Origin: Rufibacter roseolus
GTDB taxonomy: Bacteria; Bacteroidota; Bacteroidia; Cytophagales; Hymenobacteraceae
Reading direction: 5' to 3'
NCBI RefSeq assembly: GCF_017916365.1
Contig: NZ_JAFMSU010000003.1
Span: forward strand, 248,001-312,000
Length of the DNA: 64,000 nucleotides
Positions 1 to 9,275 of the stretch are shown here, in pieces; within the stretch, counting starts at the first letter, position 1; every line of letters starts with the position of its first letter. A program made the position numbers and the translations under genes. The notes below the pieces were generated by a model, which ran no database searches, was not told the origin of the DNA, and worked only from the letters and a program-made list of their open reading frames with translations.

Positions 1-142
1 ATTAGCGGCTTCCTTTGTGCTGGAGACTTTCCATTCTGAGCCTTACGCCCTGCAGTGGCTTCTGCAGTCCAATTAAAAGACAAACTTTCAACCCAACCAG
101 GAATTCCTCTAATCCTCAGGATAGTCCCTGCATGGCAAAAAA

Positions 143-167
143 AGACCTGCTCTTTTGGAGCAGGTCT
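143..167 (-). terminator. Intrinsic terminator of the small exported protein gene
   Basis: A 10-bp perfect stem (AGACCTGCTC / GAGCAGGTCT) with loop TTTTG. On the minus strand it is followed by a run of T residues (the A run at 136-143). It sits 21 bp beyond the stop codon of the gene at 189-506. The rest of positions 1-142 shows no gene I can support. Confidence 0.8.
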
Positions 168-188
168 GGAAAAAGAGGCGAAAAACTT

Positions 189-506
189 CTACTGCACCTG
201 GGCAATCTGCACCGAAGGGTGATCTTTCCCGAAGGCCTCAAAAGCCTTCTGCTTATTGGTGCCTAAGACTTCTAACAGGGCCGCCGCGTACTTTTTGTTA
301 ATGGCCGCCACATCAGCATTGGGGGCAGACACTTCCTGTATACGGGAAAGCTCCAAGTTCCTGATTTTCAGGTAGTGGTACTCATTCAAATTCAAAGCAT
401 TAGCGATATCACGAGCAGTGTTGCTTGCTGTTGAAGGCATGGTTCCGGCAACAGTGCTTCCCAGGAGAGTGAATGTTAAGAGCAGGGTGGCGTAAATCTT
501 TTTCAT
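189..506 (-). CDS. Small exported protein of unknown function
   Basis: A 105-residue protein with an N-terminal signal peptide (charged MKK, hydrophobic stretch to about residue 20, Ala/Gly near the cleavage point), so probably periplasmic or secreted. The mature part is a short, mostly helical sequence with no cysteines and no motif I recognise. The ATG start gives the signal peptide a normal length. It is transcribed alone, divergently from the MFS gene at 742, and has its own terminator. No function is proposed. Confidence 0.75.
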   Translation of the reverse strand: MKKIYATLLLTFTLLGSTVAGTMPSTASNTARDIANALNLNEYHYLKIRNLELSRIQEVSAPNADVAAINKKYAAALLEVLGTNKQKAFEAFGKDHPSVQIAQVQ

Positions 507-706
507 ATTCTATTATTTTTTATAATATTTTGTATACAGCACCAAAGATGGCGGTTTAATTCATTGACACTTACCATTTTAGCCAAACACCCCTTAAAAG
601 AAGATAAATGTATTTATTTCGTCGTTAAATCATATTTATCAATTATCTGTAGAAGGCCGGTTTACATGCATTACCAAGATCATTTCCCTGTGAAGGTGTA
701 AAATCA

Positions 707-714
707 TATCTTTG
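707..714 (+). promoter_or_regulatory. Candidate Bacteroidota -7 box for the MFS gene
   Basis: TATCTTTG matches the Bacteroidota -7 consensus TAnnTTTG exactly and lies 27 nt before the ATG at 742. I see no clear -33 TTG/TTTG element at the expected distance, so this is a partial promoter match. Confidence 0.35.
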
Positions 715-741
715 GCGCCATTTCTAAAAAACAGCTTCAAA

Positions 742-2037
742 ATGAAAGGTCAACGCAAAGCAGCTCTAGGGTTCATCTTTGTGACATTGCTTATTGATGT
801 CATCGGGTTCGGGATTATCATTCCGGTGCTGCCCAAGCTGATCAGTGAATTGATCCACGGGAGCCTGAGTGAGGCCTCGCTCTACGGCGGATGGCTCATG
901 TTTGCCTACTCCATCACGCAGTTCCTGTTCTCGCCAGTATTGGGTAACCTTTCTGATAGGTTCGGCCGGAGACCGGTGCTGCTGTTCTCACTGTTCGGGT
1001 TTGGGATAGACTATATTCTGTTGGCCTTGGCCCCCAACATAGGCTGGCTTTTCGTGGGCCGGATTATTGCGGGCATTACCGGTGCCAGCATGACCACCGC
1101 CACCGCCTACATCGCAGACATCAGTACGCCTGAGAAAAGGGCCCAAAACTTTGGCATGGTGGGCGCGGCCTTTGGGTTGGGCTTTATCATTGGGCCTGTG
1201 ATTGGTGGGGTGTTGGGGCAGTTTGGCGCGCGGGTGCCGTTCTACGCCGCGGCGGCCATTACGCTGCTGAACTGGCTGTATGGTTTCTTTATCTTGCCAG
1301 AATCGCTGGCGCAGGAGCACCGCCGGCCGTTTGAATTGAAGCGCGCCAACCCGGTGGGCTCTCTCCTGCAGCTAAAGCGCTACCCTATTATCGCCGGCTT
1401 GGTGGGTTCCCTCATTTTTGTGTACATCGCGGCGCACGCCACCCAGAGCACCTGGTCTTACTACACCATGGAGAAATTCAAGTGGAACGAGGCCTGGGTG
1501 GGTTACTCCCTGGGCTTTGTGGGCCTCATGGTGGCCATTGTGCAGGGCGGGCTCATCAGGTACATCAATCCGGCGCTGGGACCTAAGAAATCGGTGTACT
1601 ACGGGCTGGCCTTGTATGCCCTGGGCTTTCTGCTGCTGGCCTTCGCCACCCAGGAATGGATGATGTTTGCCTTTCTGGTGCCGTACTGCCTGGGCGGAAT
1701 TGCGGGTCCGGCCATCCAGGGGATCATCTCCACGCAGGTGCCGCCCAATGAGCAGGGCGAGCTGCAGGGCGGTCTTACCAGCCTGGTGAGTGCCACCTCC
1801 ATTGTGGGCCCACCCCTCATGACGAATCTTTTCGCCTACTTCACCAGCCGGCAAGCCCCGGTGTACTTCCCCGGCGCACCTTTCCTGACCGGTGCTGTGT
1901 TCACCGTGGTCAGTGTGATTCTGGCCGTGCGGTCCCTGTCGCGCCATGACCTACAGGTTTCGCCGGGCACGGGGCCGCAAACGCTGATTCCGGCCACCGA
2001 TGAAGCCCCGGCCATTGCCCCGGGGCTTACAGAATAG
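742..2037 (+). CDS. MFS multidrug/tetracycline-type efflux transporter
   Basis: A major facilitator superfamily exporter of the TCR/Tet-like drug:H+ antiporter group, about 431 residues with 12 predicted membrane segments. Family marks include the first-helix motif D-x-x-G-F-G with IIIPVLP, and the loop 2-3 motif G[10 protein letters not shown] (motif A). The start is set at the ATG at 742 because the ten preceding in-frame codons from a TTG are hydrophilic and unlike the family. Substrate cannot be read from sequence; a resistance role is possible but unproven. The 3' end overlaps the convergent arsC gene by 11 bp. Confidence 0.9.
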   Translation: MKGQRKAALGFIFVTLLIDVIGFGIIIPVLPKLISELIHGSLSEASLYGGWLMFAYSITQFLFSPVLGNLSDRFGRRPVLLFSLFGFGIDYILLALAPNIGWLFVGRIIAGITGASMTTATAYIADISTPEKRAQNFGMVGAAFGLGFIIGPVIGGVLGQFGARVPFYAAAAITLLNWLYGFFILPESLAQEHRRPFELKRANPVGSLLQLKRYPIIAGLVGSLIFVYIAAHATQSTWSYYTMEKFKWNEAWVGYSLGFVGLMVAIVQGGLIRYINPALGPKKSVYYGLALYALGFLLLAFATQEWMMFAFLVPYCLGGIAGPAIQGIISTQVPPNEQGELQGGLTSLVSATSIVGPPLMTNLFAYFTSRQAPVYFPGAPFLTGAVFTVVSVILAVRSLSRHDLQVSPGTGPQTLIPATDEAPAIAPGLTE

Positions 2038-2368
2038 TCAGCACGTTCTCGGGCGGGCGGCCTACTACGGCTTTGTCTCCGTTCACCACAATGGGGCGTT
2101 CTATGAGCACCGGGTTCTCTGTCAGCACCTGTAGCCACTCTTCCTGGGTGAGATGCTGGCCGGCATAAACCTCTTTGTAGAGCTTCTCTCCTTTTCGGAT
2201 AATATCCTCGGGCCCGGCCTGGAGCTTGGCCAAAATTGCCCGAAGTTCTTCCACCGTGGGCGTTTCTGAGAGGTAAGGAACCACTTTTATTTCCTGGCCG
2301 GTGTTCTGTAGCAGTTCCAGGGCCTGGCGGCTTTTGCTGCAGCGATTGTTGTGGTAGATAGTGATCAT
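2027..2368 (-). CDS. arsC: Arsenate reductase-like protein, ArsC/Spx family
   Basis: A 113-residue thioredoxin-fold protein of the glutaredoxin-dependent ArsC family, close to the usual length. The active-site region near the N terminus is [10 protein letters not shown], with the catalytic Cys at residue 10. The later segment [21 protein letters not shown] matches the family's arginine-containing C-terminal part. It would reduce arsenate to arsenite, but many Bacteroidota ArsC/YffB paralogs have no proven arsenate role and no arsenite exporter is adjacent. It is tail-to-tail with the MFS gene, overlapping by 11 bp. Confidence 0.85.
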   Translation of the reverse strand: MITIYHNNRCSKSRQALELLQNTGQEIKVVPYLSETPTVEELRAILAKLQAGPEDIIRKGEKLYKEVYAGQHLTQEEWLQVLTENPVLIERPIVVNGDKAVVGRPPENVLTIL

Positions 2369-2465
2369 GTTTCTAAGACAATGGATTTAGGCACCTGAAC
2401 TGGACTTTGCCCCGAAAATTAATTATATTTAGTAAGTAGTTCCGGGCGTTCCAAATCGTAAGCGT

Positions 2466-2873
2466 ATGTTGGTCCTCAAAGATAGTTTGGTTGAGTTACA
2501 TTATGACGTAACCACGGATATCCTCTCCATGGCTTGGCCCGACCTGAACGGCTTTGCCTTATCAGAGATAAACCACTCCCTCAAGAAGGTCATAGACACC
2601 CTCAAGCACTATGACATCAAGAAACTTCTGATAGACGGCCGGCAAAACAAAGTGGAAGTCACAGAGAAAGAGCAAAAGCAGGTGGCCCACCAGTTCAGCC
2701 TTGATCTAAGGCAAACCCGGGTAAAGAAAGTAGCGCGCCTGGCTTCCATGGACCGCGAGAAAGAAAGGCGCACCCACCTGCTCAGCGAGGAACTGATCCA
2801 TGAATTAACCTACTCAGTGCAGTACCAGGAATTCACCGATGAACGTACCGCCGTGGCCTGGCTCAAAGCCTGA
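2466..2873 (+). CDS. SpoIIAA/STAS-like protein
   Basis: A 135-residue protein with alternating beta strands and helices resembling SpoIIAA-like (STAS-fold) proteins of Bacteroidota. It has an opening strand with D-x-x-x-x-x-L-S-x-x-W, a central strand KKLLIDGR, and a C-terminal AVAWL helix. The protein at 43238-43636 shares this layout and length, so the two are likely paralogs. There is no obvious phosphorylatable Ser in a D-S-S/T-G motif, so classical anti-anti-sigma function is doubtful. It is divergent from arsC with its own terminator at 3046. Confidence 0.65.
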   Translation: MLVLKDSLVELHYDVTTDILSMAWPDLNGFALSEINHSLKKVIDTLKHYDIKKLLIDGRQNKVEVTEKEQKQVAHQFSLDLRQTRVKKVARLASMDREKERRTHLLSEELIHELTYSVQYQEFTDERTAVAWLKA

Positions 2874-3045
2874 CTTCATCTGTGCCTCCGGAAGAAACCT
2901 AAAGTCCTTATTCTCTTTTAAAGCTGATTTCCCTGAAACAGTTCCTAAACGAGGATTCTCTTTATTCCCTTGTCAGATCTAACTGTCTAAAGATCTCTGA
3001 CCTTCCGGTAAACAGATCATTTTCAATCTATTAAGAAGTCTAACT

Positions 3046-3090
3046 GCGCCCAAACAGTTGCCTGCAAGGCTGTTCTGTTTGGGCGCGGCT
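3046..3090 (+). terminator. Hairpin terminator after the SpoIIAA-like gene
   Basis: A 12-bp perfect stem (GCGCCCAAACAG / CTGTTTGGGCGC) with a 17-nt loop, followed by GGCTTTTT. It lies 170 nt after the stop at 2873. Nothing else recognisable lies between 2874 and 3241. Confidence 0.65.
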
Positions 3091-3241
3091 TTTTCCGGCT
3101 TTACTCCAGAGAAATCTCCTTACAGCCGGAAAACCAATTTCCTCATAGGGGCAGGCCTGCAAGCGCCTGTCTAGAGTAGAAAATTCAGATACCCAACAGA
3201 TGGGGTGTCATTCACCAAAGACTGTAAAACAATCTACTCTT

Positions 3242-4018
3242 ATGAAAACGCTTGCAAAATCCCTTGCTTTCCTGGCCCTGGCCCTGTTTACCTTTTCGTG
3301 CTCAGAGGATAACCCCGAGCAACCCCAGCCCCAACCCGGCAAGACCATTGACGAATGGGGCCAGTCTATGCTACAGATAGAACAGATTGCCTCAGAAGTG
3401 GAACTGCTGGCCCGAGGCACTCATGCGAACGGCAGCAATTTTCTATCGTGTTCCCAGGTGCAGAACGAAACTGACCCCGATGGGCTGGAAACTACCTTCA
3501 CATTCTCCGGTTCAACCTGTGTGGACGGAAAAACCCGAACCGGCAAGATTTCAATGTTCACCAGCAACAAAACCAATTTGGAGGGCGTCATTTTCCTGGA
3601 CGATTATAAGGTGAACGGCACAACATTGGAAGGAGCCTTCGCCTTCCAGGTGATACAGGTACCCGGCAAAGCTGCTGCCCTCCGTTTGGTGAGCAGCAAC
3701 GCCCAGGTAATTCCCGCCTCCGGCAAGTCCTTCAGCTACTCCTTCAACCGCGTGACGCACCTGAAAGAAGGCGCCGGAAGCGTACATGACTACTCAGACG
3801 ATGTGGTGGAACTCTATGATGCCGAATACAGCTGCCTCAAACAAGACGGTGCTTTCCAGGCTTCACTCCTGGCCCCCGTTTTACTTAAGAGATCCTGCGC
3901 CGCGCCGGCTAATATGAGACCGGTGCAAGGCAAGGTGTTGATCCAGATGACCACCGGCCAGAAAAGCACCATTAACTTCGGGGACGGCACCTGCGCCGCT
4001 CAGCCTTCTGCCGAGTAA
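3242..4018 (+). CDS. Lipoprotein of unknown function
   Basis: A 258-residue predicted lipoprotein. The N terminus is a signal peptide ending in the lipobox LFTFSC with Cys20, followed by S-E-D-N and a Pro/Gln-rich linker (Q-P-Q-P-Q-P), typical of surface or periplasmic Bacteroidota lipoproteins. The body is beta-rich with paired cysteines (C-S-Q, S-T-C, Y-S-C, R-S-C, G-T-C) that could form disulfides. The start is the ATG at 3242; the upstream in-frame extension would bury the signal peptide. It is a single-gene unit with a terminator at 4092. No domain recognised. Confidence 0.8.
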   Translation: MKTLAKSLAFLALALFTFSCSEDNPEQPQPQPGKTIDEWGQSMLQIEQIASEVELLARGTHANGSNFLSCSQVQNETDPDGLETTFTFSGSTCVDGKTRTGKISMFTSNKTNLEGVIFLDDYKVNGTTLEGAFAFQVIQVPGKAAALRLVSSNAQVIPASGKSFSYSFNRVTHLKEGAGSVHDYSDDVVELYDAEYSCLKQDGAFQASLLAPVLLKRSCAAPANMRPVQGKVLIQMTTGQKSTINFGDGTCAAQPSAE

Positions 4019-4091
4019 TAGCATCAAGATGAAGCATCAGCTGTTTTGATCCTGATTTCATAAAAACGAAGGTAAAACAGACCTCACCTGC

Positions 4092-4129
4092 AAATGCCGG
4101 AATCGTTTGATTTCGGCATTTTTCTTTTT
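4092..4129 (+). terminator. Intrinsic terminator after the lipoprotein gene
   Basis: A 12-bp stem with one G-T pair (AAATGCCGGAAT / ATTTCGGCATTT), a 6-nt loop, then TTTCTTTTT. It lies 73 nt after the lipoprotein stop. Confidence 0.75.
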
Positions 4130-4245
4130 CAGAGTTGGCCCGAACACTTGGTTACTCAGGTAAATCTCAGAATTCATTTTGCACAGGATTTCTATTGGAG
4201 ACAAATGTCCTTTCCTGCGTTGCCAGAAGGCCGTAGGTTTGTGAC

Positions 4246-4917
4246 ATGGAAGAGCATTTCTATACCGAATACCGCACCAAGATCACCTCGTTCCTGCATG
4301 GGAACGGAGCGTTGCTGGCGCAATACCAGATCAGGGAAGTTCAACTTGCGGCGCAGGATGTTCTTTTGAAACAGGGCACCGCCCCCAAAGGGGTTTACAT
4401 TTTAACCTCGGGATTGGTAAAAGTGACCAGAACCACAGCCGCCGGCCAGGTATTCACCCTTGGCGTATTTGGCCCCGGCGAGGTGGAGGGCGATGTGGAG
4501 GCACTCATGCACATGCCCCATTTCTGCACGGTGCAGGCACTTACTGCGTGCCGGTTTTACCATATCAACAGTGATGTGTTCCTGAAGATGCTGGCCCGGG
4601 AAGAGGAATTCAACCTGCTCATGCACCGCTCCATGGCCTCCAAAATGCTCAACACCTCGCTGCAGAGCTCCATCCAGAACACCAACCGGCTGTACTTTAC
4701 CCTGCTCATTGTACTACGCGAGCTTTCCCGGCTCAATGAACTACAGATCTCCAAACCACTGCTCACCGAGCTGCTGGGCACCTCCCAAAGAAACCTGAAC
4801 CGCTTGCTACGCCAGCTGGAGGAAGAAAACCTCATCCAGGTGAAAGGCACCCTGGTAGCCTCCATAGACCGTCAGAAAATAGAAAAGAGAATTGAAACCT
4901 ATGACTTCGAAATATAA
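4246..4917 (+). CDS. Crp/Fnr-family transcriptional regulator
   Basis: A 223-residue regulator with an N-terminal cyclic-nucleotide-binding-type beta barrel (about residues 20-130, including LKQGTAPKGVYILTSGLVKV) and a C-terminal winged helix-turn-helix (about 165-215, with LLTELLGTSQRNLNRLLRQL). Length is normal. No Fnr-type cysteine cluster is visible, so oxygen sensing through Fe-S is unlikely. The coding end overlaps the next gene's start by 17 bp, so both are one transcript. The regulator may control itself and its acyltransferase neighbour; that is inference. Confidence 0.88.
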   Translation: MEEHFYTEYRTKITSFLHGNGALLAQYQIREVQLAAQDVLLKQGTAPKGVYILTSGLVKVTRTTAAGQVFTLGVFGPGEVEGDVEALMHMPHFCTVQALTACRFYHINSDVFLKMLAREEEFNLLMHRSMASKMLNTSLQSSIQNTNRLYFTLLIVLRELSRLNELQISKPLLTELLGTSQRNLNRLLRQLEEENLIQVKGTLVASIDRQKIEKRIETYDFEI

Positions 4918-5605
4918 TAAACAACCCTTCCCGGTAGAGGGCTGGGCCCGCGAAGAGCAGTTCCGCTTCTTCAAAACCTTTACCCAACCGTTTTTCAACG
5001 TACACACCCAGGTAGACATTACCCACCTGTATCACCTGTGCAAGGAACAGAACCTCTCCGTGTTTCTGGGTTACCTGTACGCCACCCTGGAAGCCGCCCG
5101 CGCCACCGAGAGTTTCCGGCTGCGCCTGGAGAACGATGACGTGGTACTCTACGAGGGCCTGGACCTGTCAACCACCGTCCTCCGGCACGACCACTCCATC
5201 TCCTTCGTGAGTTTGCCCCACCAGTCCACCCTGCCGGAGTTCTGCACCCACTCCCGGGCCCTCATTTTAGCCGCCCAGGCTGGAAAGCAACTCTTCATCG
5301 GCCACCAGGGCCCAGATCTGCTGCACCTCACTACCCTGCCCTGGTTTAAATCTGCCGGCATAGAACACGCCTACTCGGTAAATCCCCAGGAAACCGGAGT
5401 TCCAAAAATCGCTTTCGGGCAGTTAGAGGTACAACCGGGCAAAGTAACGCTCCCCATGAGTGTTTCCCTGCACCACGCCCTCGCCGATGGCTACCACGTG
5501 CACCTGTTCCTGCAGCAGATGGAAAGTGTAATCAACCGTTTGGCCGAAGAATATACAAAGGAGGCAACAATGCAAAAGGAACCCGTTTCAGCGGTGTTTT
5601 CATAA
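4901..5605 (+). CDS. Chloramphenicol acetyltransferase-like acyltransferase
   Basis: A 234-residue protein of the CAT family, slightly longer than classic CAT (about 215). The catalytic motif HHALADG is present, with the second His at residue 192 as catalytic base and Asp196 as structural partner. The family N-terminal pattern with hydrophobic FFNVHTQVDIT also fits. True CATs acetylate chloramphenicol with acetyl-CoA, but many Bacteroidota homologs are of unknown acceptor specificity. The ATG at 4901 lies inside the Crp gene; an in-frame TTG nine bp upstream is less likely. Co-transcribed with the Crp regulator. Confidence 0.82.
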   Translation: MTSKYNKQPFPVEGWAREEQFRFFKTFTQPFFNVHTQVDITHLYHLCKEQNLSVFLGYLYATLEAARATESFRLRLENDDVVLYEGLDLSTTVLRHDHSISFVSLPHQSTLPEFCTHSRALILAAQAGKQLFIGHQGPDLLHLTTLPWFKSAGIEHAYSVNPQETGVPKIAFGQLEVQPGKVTLPMSVSLHHALADGYHVHLFLQQMESVINRLAEEYTKEATMQKEPVSAVFS

Positions 5606-5687
5606 AATTAGCCCGAAAACCAGAAAAGCATGATCCTTTAGTAACCGCATCCGTTACATCCCAAATCCATTCATAAATCTCATTGAC

Positions 5688-5930
5688 ATGACACAACGGG
5701 AAGTAACCGATCAAGACAACCTCACCTGGACCTGCGTACAGGCCTACGCCGGTTTACAAGGCGATGCCGCCGAAAAAGCAACTGAACTCTCAGAATCCGA
5801 AGAAGGCACCGTCACCGTAGTCTGCACCCCCAGCGGCCAGGCCCAAACCGTGCGGCTGGACCTGCCCAGCAACTGGCTGGAAGCCACCTCAGACGAAGAG
5901 ATCCTGCAGAAGATAGCCCAGGAGCGGTAA
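5688..5930 (+). CDS. Small acidic protein of unknown function
   Basis: An 80-residue acidic protein starting MTQREV, with no signal peptide, cysteine pair or known motif apart from a strand pair around TVTVVCTPSGQAQTVRLDLP. It lies 82 bp after the CAT-like gene in the same direction and may belong to that transcript. Codon use looks like its neighbours and the ATG is convincing, but no homology can be named. Confidence 0.6.
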   Translation: MTQREVTDQDNLTWTCVQAYAGLQGDAAEKATELSESEEGTVTVVCTPSGQAQTVRLDLPSNWLEATSDEEILQKIAQER

Positions 5931-5939
5931 ACCCTACTG

Positions 5940-6860
5940 TTTGTGATTGTAGGGGCAATCCCTTGTGGTTGCCCTTGCGCTTTTCACCACAGTCTGGGTT
6001 GTTGGTGAAAACACTAAAAATGCATGGGGAAATGTTAACCCACCACTTTACCTCCGAGGAGGGGAATTCTGGAATGCATTAGGATGCAGTTGAGGTGTAG
6101 TTTTGGTTGTTGGTGATAACACCAATAACGACAGGCGAGGTTGCGAGAGAACGGAAAGAAATGTAGGGGCACCTCTTGTGGGTGCCCTTTCAGGTAGTGA
6201 CAGTTATTTCCAATAGCTGCCGGTTTTTGCGGAGGACCCGTTGGAGACAAGGCATGCCTTGTCTCTACATAATCAGATAATCCGAGCAGTCACCATAACC
6301 ATCTGCATCCTGCGGCGGGACGGGGCGTAGGCCTACAGTGAGGCCGAGGTCAGGCCCGCCGCAAGCGGGACAGTTCAAGCTGTAATGGCCTGCGTGTACT
6401 ATGCAACAGAGGACGCTGGCGGGGTGGTACCTTTACTGAAGCCTCACTGTCCGAGCGTCAGCGAGTTTAAGGCTTCTTGATTCTTTTGGTTACTTTTCTC
6501 ATCAAGGAGAAAAGTGACAAACGCCCGCAGATCGCGGCTACAGCCTTGAGGCTTGGCAAGGAAGGAAATAGAAAGTAACTGCAAGCAAGGAACCAATGGG
6601 AACGCCATGACCGGCAGATGTAAACACCCCTCTTTATCTCCCCTCAAGGGGAGAATCCCGGATAAGGGAAAGTGAAAGGAAGAAGCTGTGAAATACCAGT
6701 CAAGTACAGAACTTTGAGGCTGTCGCCTCACTGCAGTTGCAAACTGCAGACCATGGTAGGTCCAAGTTGAAAACTTGAACCAGAGGAGAGGGAAAAACGG
6801 ATCAGCAAGAGTTGTCATCCCCCTACCCCCTTCAAAGGGGGACGAAATATGTGATAATTG
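5940..6860. repeat. Composite intergenic repeat array, copy 1
   Basis: No gene fits between 5931 and 7071. The stretch is a string of dispersed repeats. In order: a GGGCAA...TTGCCC hairpin element (5948-5976); two copies of the GTTGGTG-ATAA-CACCAA palindrome family (about 5998 degenerate, 6106-6125); another GGGCA element (6161-6190); a perfect 22-bp palindrome GAGACAAGGCA / TGCCTTGTCTC (6244-6265); a roughly 125-bp module around TTGATTCTTTTGGTTAC (about 6436-6560); the CTGCAGTT/AAACTGCAG plus CAAGTT/AACTTG double-hairpin module (about 6711-6784); and the CCCCCTACCCCC element (about 6818-6847). Copy 2 at 56740-57640 has the same modules in the same order. Confidence 0.75.
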
Positions 6861-7071
6861 GAATTGCAAGAGCCCAAACATTTAAGTTGTGAACTTTCAA
6901 ATATTCACCTCAAAACCAAGAAATCAGCCTTAAAACGGCTCCCCATTACACCAAAAAACTCCATTGAATAAGCTTACCGCAAAATCCCTGCGGGCATGAA
7001 GGAATAAATTTTTAGCTTTAAGGCAGTGACTTAACTGTTTCAATGCTATTCCCATTCCTTTCACCACGCTT

Positions 7072-9252
7072 ATGAACAAACAACTTACGGCTTTCCTGCT
7101 TTTCTGGTGGGCGAGCATTGCCTGGGTGCAGGCCCAGCAAAACAAAGACCTGGTTCAGGTCACCGATCTCCTTAAAATCAAACAGGTAGGTGCGGTGGCG
7201 CTCTCACCTGATGGCAAGCAGGTGGCCTTTACCGTGACCTCAATTGAACCAGACCCCGAGAAGAAAAACGACTTCCGCTACAACACCCAGCTACACCTGC
7301 AGCCCACGAACGGGAGCCAGCAGGCCCGCCAGTTAACCTACGGCAACAGCAATGCCACCCAGCCCACCTGGAGCCCCGATGGCAAGCAGCTGGCTTTTGT
7401 GCGCGTGGTAGATAGCAAGCCGCAGATCTTTCTGCTTTCTTTCGCAGGCGGCGAGCCCCTGCAGCTGACCAAGTTTAAGTATGGCGCCAGTCAGCCGCGG
7501 TGGAGTCCTAACGGACAGCAGTTGCTCTTCACCTCGGGCATTGCCCTCAATGAGCTCCTCACCGATTCCACCCTCAATCCTTCGCGCGAATTGCCCAAGT
7601 GGTCTTATGAAAAACCGGGCTTCTTTCAGAACGAGAACCTGCGCAGCAACACCGCCAAGCCTAACCCAGACGGCACCTTGGCGGAGATCAGGGGGTATCT
7701 GGACCAGAACGAGAAAGACCAGAAAGCCAAGGTCATCAACCAACTGCGCTTCCAGGAAGAGTCAACCACGTCCTCGGCGCTCAACCTATCGCACATCTTT
7801 ATCATAGACGCCAAACCCGGTGCCACGCCCAAAGACCTTACGCCGGGCTTCGTGTCCAGCAGCAACGCCAACTTCCTGCCCAACGGTAAACAGGTCATCT
7901 TTGACGCCGATGCCGATGAAACTGAGAACCCCACCCGTTCGCAGGAAAACTCCATTTACCAAGTGAACACAGACGGAACCGGCCTGAAACTGCTCCTGGG
8001 CAAAAAAGGCATGTCCTATTCCGGTGCTACCGTATCGCCCTCGGGCAAATGGATTGCTTTCCAGTACAGCTCATCCAACCAGGTTAACATCCCGGCCCTG
8101 GGACTGCTGCCAGTAGGCGGAAAAGCCACTGATCTGGTAACCATCGCCTATGACCGCAACAAAAGCAATCTTACCTGGGATGACCAGGAGAAATACGTCT
8201 ACTTCACCTCCCCCTCCAACGGCGGCGTGCTTCTGAACCGCGCCGATGTGAAGAAACGCAAAGTTGAATCGCTCACCGATATCACCAAAGGCGTGGGTTC
8301 CTTTGATGTGAAGAAGGGCCATATGGCTTACGTGCTCACCGAGATCGCCAACCCAAATGAACTGTACGCAGCATCCGCTGATGGCAAGAAACCGCACCGG
8401 CTTACTTCCTTTAACCAGGATTGGGTGAGCCAAAAGAAACTGAGCAAACCCGAGAAATTCACCTTCACCAATGACAAAGGGCAGACCGTAGAGTACTGGG
8501 TGATGAAGCCCACCAACTTTACGGAAGGTCAGAAATACCCGCTGCTGCTGGAGATTCACGGTGGCCCAACCGCCATGTGGGGTCCCGGCGAGAACAGCAT
8601 GTGGCATGAGTACCAGTACTTCGCTTCCAGAGGCTACGGGGTGGTGTACGCTAACCCACGTGGCTCCGGCGGATACGGCGAAGAGTTCATGCGCGCCAAT
8701 ATCAAAGACTGGGGTGCTGGTCCAGCCAGCGATGTGCTTACCGCCCTTGATAAAACCGTGGCCCAAGGCTGGGCCGATACTTCGCGCCTGGCCATCACGG
8801 GTGGTTCTTACGGCGGCTACCTGGTTTCCTGGATTCTGGGCCATGACAAACGGTTCAAAGCAGCCTGCTCGCAACGCGGCGTGTATGACTTGAGTACGTT
8901 CTTCGGGGAAGGCAACGCTTGGCGTCTGGTTCCTAATTACTTCGGCGGTTATCCGTGGGAAGAGGCTCATAAAGCCATCATCCAGAGCGAATCCCCGCTG
9001 ACCTACGTGCAGAACATCACCACCCCGCTCATCATCTTCCACGGCGAGAATGACCTGCGTACCGGTGTTATCCAAAGCGAAATGCTCTACAAAAGCCTCA
9101 AAGTCCTGAACCGCCCCGTGGAGTACGTCCGTCACCCCGGCGCCACCCACGAGATCACCCGTGCCGGCAACAACCGCCAACGCATAGACCAGATGCTCCG
9201 CACCTACGAGTTCTTCGAACGGTACCTGCAGGCCAATCAGCAGGCCAAGTAA
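7072..9252 (+). CDS. S9 family prolyl oligopeptidase / acylaminoacyl-peptidase-type peptidase
   Basis: A 726-residue exported serine peptidase. A signal peptide occupies about residues 1-22. Residues about 40-440 form a WD40-like/beta-propeller region with repeated S-P-D-G-K blades. The C-terminal alpha/beta hydrolase domain carries HGGPTAMWGPG (oxyanion region), the nucleophile motif GGSYGGY with Ser579, Asp661 in ENDLRTG, and His693 in GATHEI. It would trim short peptides in the periplasm, as in the DPP-like/AAP branch of S9. It is a single-gene unit; a long palindrome (9276) and a terminator (9573) follow. Confidence 0.92.
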   Translation: MNKQLTAFLLFWWASIAWVQAQQNKDLVQVTDLLKIKQVGAVALSPDGKQVAFTVTSIEPDPEKKNDFRYNTQLHLQPTNGSQQARQLTYGNSNATQPTWSPDGKQLAFVRVVDSKPQIFLLSFAGGEPLQLTKFKYGASQPRWSPNGQQLLFTSGIALNELLTDSTLNPSRELPKWSYEKPGFFQNENLRSNTAKPNPDGTLAEIRGYLDQNEKDQKAKVINQLRFQEESTTSSALNLSHIFIIDAKPGATPKDLTPGFVSSSNANFLPNGKQVIFDADADETENPTRSQENSIYQVNTDGTGLKLLLGKKGMSYSGATVSPSGKWIAFQYSSSNQVNIPALGLLPVGGKATDLVTIAYDRNKSNLTWDDQEKYVYFTSPSNGGVLLNRADVKKRKVESLTDITKGVGSFDVKKGHMAYVLTEIANPNELYAASADGKKPHRLTSFNQDWVSQKKLSKPEKFTFTNDKGQTVEYWVMKPTNFTEGQKYPLLLEIHGGPTAMWGPGENSMWHEYQYFASRGYGVVYANPRGSGGYGEEFMRANIKDWGAGPASDVLTALDKTVAQGWADTSRLAITGGSYGGYLVSWILGHDKRFKAACSQRGVYDLSTFFGEGNAWRLVPNYFGGYPWEEAHKAIIQSESPLTYVQNITTPLIIFHGENDLRTGVIQSEMLYKSLKVLNRPVEYVRHPGATHEITRAGNNRQRIDQMLRTYEFFERYLQANQQAK

Positions 9253-9275
9253 AAAAGTAGGGCCAATCTCTACTG

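Noticed and set aside
5948-5976. CRISPR-like array from recurring GGGCAA...TTGCCC units
   Set aside because: Units are scattered through the window at irregular distances and in both orientations, without spacers or cas genes.
6444-6881. A 145-codon minus-strand open frame in the first repeat array
   Set aside because: It spans several dispersed repeat modules, and a similar peptide appears at 56973-57434 only because the same repeat recurs there. Composition is not protein-like.
8071-9180. A 369-codon minus-strand frame inside the S9 peptidase gene
   Set aside because: It overlaps the catalytic domain of a clear S9 peptidase on the other strand and has no recognisable features.
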